Shown here piece by piece: positions 5,862 through 11,217 of a stretch of 11,217 nt of DNA. The DNA is from Deltaproteobacteria bacterium. GTDB lineage: Bacteria > Desulfobacterota > Desulfobacteria > Desulfobacterales > C00003060. How positions within the stretch are numbered: the stretch's first letter is position 1; every line of letters begins with the position of its first letter. The stretch is taken from assembly GCA_019309815.1 (NCBI GenBank), contig JAFDFO010000079.1, forward strand, positions 1-11,217, in the 5' to 3' direction. A program made the translations under genes and the position numbers. Under the pieces are notes generated by a model. It searched no databases and was not told the DNA's origin. It saw nothing but the letters and a program-made list of their open reading frames with translations.

Positions 5862-6706
5862 TATCTTGGAAACAAAAACTGAAGCGTCCAGTTCAGGGAC
5901 CAGTCAGGGGCGCCCTTCGGTTTTTCAACATTATAGTATGCTTCAATCTTGGTGTTCATCTTCTGGCTGCCAATGGCAAACATTTTACCGAAACCACCGC
6001 CAAGAGGTATGGTCCAGCGATTATCTGAATCCGCTTCCCAGTTCGCGGTGATAATCGTATCAGTGATCAGATACCAGCCCTTGGCAAGATTGTAATTTAT
6101 GAAAGGTTGAAGGAGCAGTTGATTAACGTCTTTTCGCTCAGAATCCCCCGAGAAAGACCAGAGCTGCCGGGCGAGCAGGCCAAGTGTCCATGGCTTGGGT
6201 TGCACAAGGACCACGGCTGTGGGCCCGGCACTCCATTTCCCGCTTCCCAGTTGATCGTCTGTGGCAGTATCCATCATGAGCGATGGACCGATACCCCAGA
6301 TAACCTTGCCCGGCTCAGCCGGAGAAACAAAGACTGAGTAGTTTATATCCCCGAGACCTGTAGCACCATCGCCCGGAATAGGACTCGGAATCTCGGGCGT
6401 TCCCGTGACAAGACCGGGCGTGTCGATAAGTGGCACAATCACACGATTGATAAGGTTCCAGTCGCCAACGGTTACCGGGATTACCGGCTGAATGTTCAAG
6501 AAAGTGGCTTCGCCGTTGGCTGCGCCATAATCGAAGGTAAACTTGAATGGCAGGCTGTACATGGCCCCCACAGGGTTCTGTGTCTTTGCGGCCAGGTCAT
6601 CGCCTCCTTGAGCCTGTTCGGCGGGCTGGGCGGCATCTTCCTGCCCGAACACATTACCCGCTGAAAATACTATCAAAAGAAGGACCAGTAAGAATCTGTA
6701 ACGCAT
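5861..6706 (-). CDS. Exported outer-membrane-barrel-like protein (neuromedin U / transporter-annotated family)
   Basis: A 281-residue protein with a signal peptide (about 1-21, ending N-V-F-G-Q) and a polar linker rich in A, E, Q and D. The rest consists of alternating strands typical of a small beta-barrel: G-L-G-D-I-N-Y-S-V-F-V, G-I-G-P-S-L-M-M, N-Q-L-L-L-Q-P-F-I-N-Y-N-L, G-W-Y-L-I-T-D-T-I-I-T-A-N-W. The end, L-N-W-T-L-Q-F-L-F-P-R, resembles an outer-membrane beta-signal. The overall pattern matches proteins often labelled 'neuromedin U' or 'transporter' in proteobacteria, some related to the MetA-pathway phenol-degradation family. The ATG follows AAAGGAG by 7 bases. It is the first gene of the unit leading into the sulfatase, so it could pass sulfated substrates or products across the outer membrane, but that is inference. 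Confidence 0.75.
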   Translation of the reverse strand: MRYRFLLVLLLIVFSAGNVFGQEDAAQPAEQAQGGDDLAAKTQNPVGAMYSLPFKFTFDYGAANGEATFLNIQPVIPVTVGDWNLINRVIVPLIDTPGLVTGTPEIPSPIPGDGATGLGDINYSVFVSPAEPGKVIWGIGPSLMMDTATDDQLGSGKWSAGPTAVVLVQPKPWTLGLLARQLWSFSGDSERKDVNQLLLQPFINYNLAKGWYLITDTIITANWEADSDNRWTIPLGGGFGKMFAIGSQKMNTKIEAYYNVEKPKGAPDWSLNWTLQFLFPR

Positions 6707-6725
6707 GCTGTTCTCCTTTCCGTTG

Positions 6726-6758
6726 CTATGACTGACAGGTCATAGGTCACAAATGTGA
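6726..6758. promoter_or_regulatory. Two adjacent dyads upstream of the barrel-like gene
   Basis: CTATGAC (6726-6732) and GTCATAG (6739-6745) form a perfect 7-bp dyad with a 6-base spacer. TCACA (6747-6751) and TGTGA (6754-6758) form another just beyond. Both lie 20-52 bases upstream of the start codon, where an operator or leader structure would sit. No regulator is identified. Confidence 0.35.
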
Positions 6759-6891
6759 GAATCTTGTGTCGTCAATATCACGATGGGTCCATATGAAAAA
6801 TGGGGTAAACACCTTATTTCACGGGACGAAAGACTGTATTTTGGGGGGGGGTGCCAGGAACATCTCAAGTTAAGATCCCCGTAAGGACAAA

Positions 6892-6924
6892 CTGCCCCGC
6901 CAAAGAGGGCCTCCAGCGGGGCAG
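6892..6924 (-). terminator. Hairpin terminator of the Gly/Tyr-rich lipoprotein gene
   Basis: CTGCCCCGC (6892-6900) and GCGGGGCAG (6916-6924) form a perfect 9-bp stem with a 15-base loop that itself contains a short GAGGGCCTC palindrome. It lies 37 bases past the stop at 6962. On the minus strand the hairpin is followed by TTTGTCCTT, a weak T-rich tail, so intrinsic termination is plausible. Confidence 0.5.
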
Positions 6925-6961
6925 GGAGCTTCAATCTTATTGATCCAGATACCTGGTATTT

Positions 6962-7594
6962 CTACTTCTTCGTCACAAGTCCGTTCTTCTTTAAAGCATT
7001 CATGACGACTTTGATCACGTCATCAATGAGCTTCGTATCCGACTTTGGATTCATGGTTTGAGATACTCCATACCAGAGCACCTTTTCCGTCTTTACATCA
7101 TATAGGTTGGTGTCCAGTCGGAAACTGGTATTCGTGACAGAGTAGCCCGGATCATAATGGGTATAGCCATAGCCGTAACCATAGTGGTCATAAAAGCCCC
7201 CATAGCCGCCATAGCCGCCGCCGTACATCCGCGGAGGGCGGTATTCTTGTTTGCTGTCAACGCTGACCAAAGTCGTAATCAATACGGAGTCATTGTCGTA
7301 TTTGTAGACGGCTTTAAGTATCTCATCTTTCTCCAATTTGCGATTCCCATCGATCTTGATCACATTCGCACTGGATACGGCCTCGGCTCCTTCGGCCTGA
7401 AATGCCTTGACAAACTTGGTCTCAAAAGAGCGCCGCACGCCTTCTTCTTCTGTGACGCCTATGATCAGGACGTCAGAGACCGGCTTGTTTTTGCTGGCCT
7501 CGTCCACCCACACCTCGGTCAGCTTCGTGGACGCACAGGCATTCAACAGTATTCCCACACACACAACAATCAAACATCTTGACAAGTTCTGCAT
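6962..7594 (-). CDS. Lipoprotein with Gly/Tyr-rich insert
   Basis: The chosen ATG gives 210 residues and follows AGGGGGA by about 7 bases; the frame stays open upstream to 7657 but lacks a better site. Residues 1-20 (M-Q-N-L-S-R-C-L-I-V-V-C-V-G-I-L-L-N-A-C) are a lipoprotein signal with Cys20 as the lipidated residue. A mixed alpha/beta domain follows (V-S-D-V-L-I-I-G-V-T and F-E-T-K-F-V-K-A-F-Q-A-E-G-A-E-A-V). A striking Gly/Tyr stretch lies at about 123-150 (M-Y-G-G-G-Y-G-G-Y-G-G-F-Y-D-H-Y-G-Y-G-Y-G-Y). Then come strands ending in a helix (L-I-D-D-V-I-K-V-V-M-N-A-L-K). The overall shape recalls DUF4136-like lipoproteins, but I cannot assign a family firmly. The function is unknown; it is probably anchored in the outer or inner membrane. 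It is transcribed away from the TPR gene. Confidence 0.75.
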   Translation of the reverse strand: MQNLSRCLIVVCVGILLNACASTKLTEVWVDEASKNKPVSDVLIIGVTEEEGVRRSFETKFVKAFQAEGAEAVSSANVIKIDGNRKLEKDEILKAVYKYDNDSVLITTLVSVDSKQEYRPPRMYGGGYGGYGGFYDHYGYGYGYTHYDPGYSVTNTSFRLDTNLYDVKTEKVLWYGVSQTMNPKSDTKLIDDVIKVVMNALKKNGLVTKK

Positions 7595-7636
7595 AATTAT
7601 TTCCCCCTGATTTCTTGTTTGTTGACAAATACTGGA

Positions 7637-7668
7637 TTTATAGCAGCACGTAGGCATTATTCTGTCAA
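7637..7668 (-). promoter_or_regulatory. Candidate sigma-70-type promoter of the Gly/Tyr-rich lipoprotein gene
   Basis: On the minus strand TTGACA (7668-7663) is followed by TGCTATAAAT, which contains an extended -10 like sequence (TGC then TATAAA at 7642-7637). The spacing of 20 bases is longer than the ideal 17, or 18-19 if the box is read slightly earlier. It sits 43 bases upstream of the start codon. Confidence 0.4.
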
Positions 7669-7847
7669 CTGAAACTTTGGCTCCCCCTTGATCGGGGCCG
7701 CCTCCAAAACCGGGAACACAACCCGGAACGAGGCCTATCCGCGGATCAATGATTTCTACTACAAACCTCCAATTCTGGTCAACCTGGGTATCTTATGATA
7801 TGAAGCTTGTACTCTGGTTTTTCGGTCCGAGCAATGAGGGGATGTTC

Positions 7848-9191
7848 ATGAAGGTCTTCGTGGGAATAATCACGTTAGCTCTGGTTCTATTATTCACGTC
7901 AGTTGGTCTCTGTTATTACAAAGCCACTGCTATGGAAATCCACACCGTGGCTCTGCAGTATGCTGTTGAAGGAAAATTTGAGGAGGCCAGGCACGGATTT
8001 GCCACGGCTTTGGAGTTTGATCCCTCTTTTGGACCTGCAAAAACAGGTCTGGAATTGATCGAAGACGTCGGAAATCTAAAGATAAGAAAGGAATTGGCTA
8101 TCCATCACTTCAAAGCGGATAGTTATATCATTAAAGGGCAGTGGGATAAGGCGATCGCCGAATGCATGAGGGCAATACAGATGAATCCCAAGTTTGCCAT
8201 GGCCTATATCGATCGAGGGTTTATCCATATCGGGAAAGGCGACTATGACCAAGCCGTGTTTGATTTTGACAAGGCTATAGAAATAGAACCCTTGCAACCT
8301 GAGTTCTATATTGATCGAGGAATTGTCTATTCGTACAAAAGCGACTTTGACCGGGCCATCTCTGATTTCGACAAGGCCATAGAGTTAAATCCGAAGCAGG
8401 GTATAGGCTACTACAGTCGAGGACTAGCCTATCAGGGCAAAGGCGACTCTGACCGTGCCGTCTCTGATTTCGACGAGGCGATAGCCTTAAATCCGAAAGA
8501 AGCGATGGGTTACTACAGTCGGGGGATGGCCTTTCAGGGTAAAGGTGATTTTGACCAGGCCATCTCTGATTTTAGCAAGGCGATAGCCTTAAATCCGAAG
8601 GAAACGATGGGTTACTACAGTCGGGGGATGGCCTTTCGGAATAAAGGGGACTTTGACCGTGCCATTTCTGATTTTGGCAAGGTCATAGACTTGAGTCCGA
8701 TGGAGGCGACGGGTTACTACAGTCGAGGGATGGCCTTTCGGGGTAAAAGCGACTTTGACCAGGCCATCTCTGATTTTAGCAAGGCGATAGCCTTAAACCC
8801 GAGGGAGGCCAAGTTCTATAACAATCGAGGGACCGCCTGGCAGCGCAAGGGCGACTATAAACGGGCCGTTGCCGACTACGCCAAGGCCTTGGAAGTGGAG
8901 ACAGACTGCAAGGCAGAAGCCGTCCCGAAAGCTGATACCAGGGGTACGTTGGATAGGAAGAAGGTTGTCACTCCGGTGGGAGGAGAAAAACGTATCCGGG
9001 GACCCAAGACCATAAAGGTTCCCACGGGCAATATTCGGGCAAAGCCGACAACAAGTTCGGCAGTGATAGCTAAACTGGGAAGGGGAACCGTGGTTACGAT
9101 AATACACCAAGAGGGTAAATGGTATGCGGTAAAGTTTTCCGGCGACCGGTTGGGTTGGGCTCATGAGGTTTTGTTCGAAAAGTCACAGTAG
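7848..9191 (+). CDS. Membrane-anchored TPR protein with C-terminal SH3b domain
   Basis: 447 residues from the preferred ATG, which has GAGGGG about 6 bases upstream; the frame is open back to an ATG at 7749 with a weaker context. One hydrophobic segment (3-22) anchors or exports the protein. Nine tetratricopeptide repeats follow: a divergent first (about 30-62), one at 86-117, then seven in exact 34-residue register from 118 to 355, each ending in A-I-x-L-N-P or similar. After a basic linker, residues about 389-443 form an SH3b domain (N-I-R-A-K-P-T-T-S-S-A-V-I-A-K-L-G-R-G-T-V-V and G-K-W-Y-A-V-K-F, then G-W-A-H). TPRs bind protein partners and bacterial SH3 domains often bind peptidoglycan or peptides, so an envelope scaffold is likely. 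The partner is unknown. Zinc-ribbon/PilZ and DUF1254 genes follow on the same strand. Confidence 0.88.
   Translation: MKVFVGIITLALVLLFTSVGLCYYKATAMEIHTVALQYAVEGKFEEARHGFATALEFDPSFGPAKTGLELIEDVGNLKIRKELAIHHFKADSYIIKGQWDKAIAECMRAIQMNPKFAMAYIDRGFIHIGKGDYDQAVFDFDKAIEIEPLQPEFYIDRGIVYSYKSDFDRAISDFDKAIELNPKQGIGYYSRGLAYQGKGDSDRAVSDFDEAIALNPKEAMGYYSRGMAFQGKGDFDQAISDFSKAIALNPKETMGYYSRGMAFRNKGDFDRAISDFGKVIDLSPMEATGYYSRGMAFRGKSDFDQAISDFSKAIALNPREAKFYNNRGTAWQRKGDYKRAVADYAKALEVETDCKAEAVPKADTRGTLDRKKVVTPVGGEKRIRGPKTIKVPTGNIRAKPTTSSAVIAKLGRGTVVTIIHQEGKWYAVKFSGDRLGWAHEVLFEKSQ
8199..8912 (+). repeat. Seven 102-bp tandem coding repeats (TPR units)
   Basis: Seven units of 102 bp encode the 34-residue repeats without gaps. 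Units 4 to 6 (8505-8810) share G-Y-Y-S-R-G-M-A-F and are nearly identical over their first 25 bases. Units 4 and 6 share an exact 43-base block (8551-8593 and 8755-8797), exactly 204 bp apart, that unit 5 does not share. Confidence 0.85.
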
Positions 9192-9248
9192 AGATTTCTA
9201 AAAAACATAGTTCCTTATCTGCTCACGGTTGTGATAGGGATTCAGTAA

Positions 9249-9785
9249 ATGAATAAAGATCCGACGAAAAGAGACATTGGTTGCCAAGAAGTTCAGGTGG
9301 GTGCCGATAATACAGCTACCGTGACTTGCCCGCATTGCGGACTTCGTTACAAGGTGAATGCCTGGAAGGTGGAAACTCGTGGAGTCAGGTCCAAGTTGAG
9401 ATGTAAATGCGGGAATGGCTATTCCGTTTTTTTTGAATTCAGAGAGAACCCACGCAGAGCGCTTCACGTCAAAGGTTTCTACCGCAAAGTTGAAGAAGTT
9501 CATGTCAGAGGTACTACCCGCACAGTCCCTACATCGGAAGGCGGCTTGGACAAGATGCAGGTACAAAACATCTCGCGAACCGGGATTGGCTTTGTTGTTC
9601 AAACGGAACACGACCTCAGGGTTGGCGATAAGATCGAAGTAATGTTCACATTGGACGATGCACAGCGAAGTCGAATCGAAAGAACGGCCATCGTGCGAAG
9701 GCTATCCGGAGAGGACTATCTTGGCTGCGAATTCATGGATGTGGGTCACTTTGATGCGGCTACCGGGTTTTATGTCATAACTTAA
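9249..9785 (+). CDS. Zinc-ribbon PilZ-domain protein
   Basis: 178 residues. The N-terminal part has C-P-H-C (27-30) and C-K-C-G (52-55), a four-cysteine zinc ribbon of the MJ0042/zinc-ribbon type. The C-terminal part (about 65-175) is PilZ-like: a candidate R-x-x-x-R at 65-69 (R-E-N-P-R), the N-x-S-x-x-G motif N-I-S-R-T-G (107-112), V-G-D-K-I-E-V-M-F-T-L-D and Y-L-G-C-E-F. PilZ domains bind cyclic di-GMP when both motifs are intact; here the arginine motif is somewhat far from the second motif, so binding is likely but not certain. No signal peptide is present, so it is cytoplasmic. It starts 57 bases after the TPR gene with AGGGA about 9 bases before the ATG, and may be co-transcribed. It probably couples cyclic di-GMP level to an unknown target. 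Confidence 0.85.
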   Translation: MNKDPTKRDIGCQEVQVGADNTATVTCPHCGLRYKVNAWKVETRGVRSKLRCKCGNGYSVFFEFRENPRRALHVKGFYRKVEEVHVRGTTRTVPTSEGGLDKMQVQNISRTGIGFVVQTEHDLRVGDKIEVMFTLDDAQRSRIERTAIVRRLSGEDYLGCEFMDVGHFDAATGFYVIT

Positions 9786-9861
9786 TACCTACCTCAAAAA
9801 TCCCGCCAATGACGGAACGACCTGCAGGCCGATTACCAATCAACCTAAACTGGAGGCGTAT

Positions 9862-11088
9862 ATGAGAAGAGATAGATTTGTCCCGATAGTGATGTTGCTT
9901 GTACTCACCAGTTTCCTGTTCAGCTTGATAGCTTGTACACAGCAGGAGGATACGACCCCGCATGCGAAGACCGAAGCGCAAACACAGTCAGTTGCTCCCG
10001 TTGCACCTGAACGCCCCACAGGTGCACAGCTTCATGCTTATAAGGCCAAGCATCATGCAGAGTATTTGAAGGTAACGGCTGCCGCAGCAGGTGGGACCAA
10101 CAAGCTGATACATACCACGGTGCTGCCGACAGAGGGAACCGACCCTGTTGTTACGCCTGCACTGGATCATCTCTACACCAAGGCGGTTATCGACCTGACC
10201 AGCGGGCCTGTGGTTCTTGAAGTACCCGATGTGCCCAAAGAGAGATACTTCTCTATCCACATCACGGACCAGGAACACTATACGATCTATGATAAGAAAT
10301 GGCCGGTCGGAAAGTATGTCTTTGTCCGCAAAGGCTACACAGGTGATTTACCAGAAGGAGCCACTGTTATCGAGAGTCCTGGGGACTATCCCCATCTGTT
10401 TATCCGTGTGCAAATCTACAATAAAGAAGACACGCCTAACTGTATAGCCATACAGGAACAAATCAAGTTGACGGGTATCAGTAAACCCCTGGAGTTCGAT
10501 AATGCAATCAAGTTTACTCTTGATACTCATGATGTTTACCCGGAAAACAAAGGCCTGTTGGCATCGGTTCTTGACTATAGTGATGAAGATCATCAGAGAG
10601 TCATTGAATTCACCAATAAGCGAGCTCAGACTATTACCAATAATATGGGGGCGTTTGGTCCAATTGACAGCAAGGAGCCTGGCAGCAATAATCCCGAAAT
10701 CCGCGCTGCGGCAATTATTGGCCATCTCGGGTTACCCGCAGAGCATGCTTTCTATTTGCCGGTCTTTATCAATTGCGAAGGGAAGATGTTGAACGGTGAC
10801 AAAGTCGAAGTGTTCACTTTTCCATATGAACCGAAGAAGGTTAAGGAATTCTGGTCTGTGACTCGCTATAGTTTACTTACAAGAAATACCTTGCCAGCCA
10901 AAAACGACATATTCAATGCCTACAACACCAAGCCTGATGCCAATGGCAATATCACCGTCACTTTCAGTGTTGAAGATCCCAAGGATGGAACTTACTGGAT
11001 GCCCGTGAACGCAAGTGAACCGTACTACTTCATCGTGCGCTACTATGGTCCAGATCTTAGCGATCTGCCACCAAGGCCCTGCGATTAA
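9862..11088 (+). CDS. DUF1254/DUF1214 lipoprotein
   Basis: 408 residues. A lipoprotein signal ends L-I-A-C with Cys25, followed by a disordered T/A/P-rich linker to about residue 53. Residues about 80-170 match DUF1254 (A-V-I-D-L-T-S-G-P-V-V-L-E-V-P-D-V, Y-F-S-I-H-I-T-D). Residues about 315-398 match DUF1214 (F-W-S-V-T-R-Y-S, N-G-N-I-T-V-T-F, Y-W-M-P-V-N and a final I-V-R-Y-Y-G-P). The two domains normally occur together in this order, so the gene is full length. Their biochemical function is not established; most members are exported, as here. The ATG follows GGAGG by about 6 bases. It lies 76 bases after the PilZ gene on the same strand and upstream of a response-regulator start. Confidence 0.9.
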   Translation: MRRDRFVPIVMLLVLTSFLFSLIACTQQEDTTPHAKTEAQTQSVAPVAPERPTGAQLHAYKAKHHAEYLKVTAAAAGGTNKLIHTTVLPTEGTDPVVTPALDHLYTKAVIDLTSGPVVLEVPDVPKERYFSIHITDQEHYTIYDKKWPVGKYVFVRKGYTGDLPEGATVIESPGDYPHLFIRVQIYNKEDTPNCIAIQEQIKLTGISKPLEFDNAIKFTLDTHDVYPENKGLLASVLDYSDEDHQRVIEFTNKRAQTITNNMGAFGPIDSKEPGSNNPEIRAAAIIGHLGLPAEHAFYLPVFINCEGKMLNGDKVEVFTFPYEPKKVKEFWSVTRYSLLTRNTLPAKNDIFNAYNTKPDANGNITVTFSVEDPKDGTYWMPVNASEPYYFIVRYYGPDLSDLPPRPCD

Positions 11089-11164
11089 ACTTTTGAAGTA
11101 AAGCCATTATTGTTGGAAGCCACCGCAATCAGTGTTGTACCTGTTCGTCATGAGGTGATGCGCT

Positions 11165-11217
11165 ATGTCAAGGAAACTTCGCGCCATTGTGTTTGATGAT
11201 AACGACGATGACAGATA
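11165..11217 (+). CDS. Response regulator receiver domain, N-terminal fragment (cut by window end)
   Basis: Seventeen codons and two bases are visible: M-S-R-K-L-R-A-I-V-F-D-D-N-D-D-D-R. The pattern (a hydrophobic first strand running into D-D) is the usual start of a CheY-like receiver, where the acidic pair helps bind Mg2+. GAGGTG about 7 bases upstream supports the ATG. Only the first strand is seen, so the output domain and even the family remain provisional. Confidence 0.6.
   Translation, partial: MSRKLRAIVFDDNDDDR

Noticed and set aside
7710..7726. CCGGG/CCCGG dyad upstream of the TPR gene as a terminator or operator
   Set aside because: The stem is only five base pairs with a seven-base loop and no other supporting signal.
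8199..8912. Regular 102-bp repeats as a possible CRISPR array
   Set aside because: The units are contiguous and coding, in frame with 34-residue TPRs, and have no repeat-spacer alternation.
9198..9611. Minus-strand open frame of 137 codons over the PilZ gene
   Set aside because: The plus strand has a zinc ribbon and PilZ motifs; the reverse frame shows no domain.

Overview
The window looks like a chromosomal, cell-envelope-oriented segment of a Gram-negative bacterium. It carries two lipoproteins with clear lipoboxes plus a third lipoprotein fused to DUF1254/DUF1214, an exported outer-membrane-barrel-like protein, and an exported sulfatase. Moderate GC, intergenic palindromic repeats of the kinds common in deltaproteobacterial (Desulfobacterota) genomes, a decayed four-helix-bundle (23S rRNA intervening-sequence-protein family) gene and a zinc-ribbon/PilZ protein suggest Desulfobacterota. 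That placement is inference only; no rRNA, tRNA or phylogenetic marker is present.

Left part (1-2327), all on the minus strand: a two-gene membrane operon, DUF502 protein then a 'transporter suffix' four-helix membrane protein. The DUF502 gene seems to have lost its natural start through one extra base in a CCCC run. Upstream lies a glycine-zipper lipoprotein. Before it, flanked by inverted repeats, is a remnant of a four-helix-bundle gene: its first ~40 codons and last ~16 codons are joined out of frame with the middle deleted.

Middle (2328-4201): an AAA ATPase with a C-terminal DUF4143 (minus strand), preceded by a 55-bp symmetrical dyad that covers the region just ahead of its GTG start. 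Then comes about 670 bp without genes, filled with three unrelated families of intergenic inverted-repeat elements.

Right part: on the minus strand, an exported barrel-like protein followed by a type I sulfatase with an unusual C-T-A-G-R modification site, in one transcription unit, and a Gly/Tyr-rich lipoprotein upstream. Divergently on the plus strand lie a membrane-anchored TPR-SH3b protein whose 34-residue repeats are tandem at DNA level, a zinc-ribbon PilZ protein, a DUF1254/DUF1214 lipoprotein, and the first 17 codons of a probable response regulator cut by the window edge.

The sulfatase, barrel and DUF1254/DUF1214 proteins are all exported, so a periplasmic sulfate-ester processing or envelope-remodelling module is the best candidate for an undescribed system here. 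This rests on proximity and predicted location, not on a demonstrated pathway.
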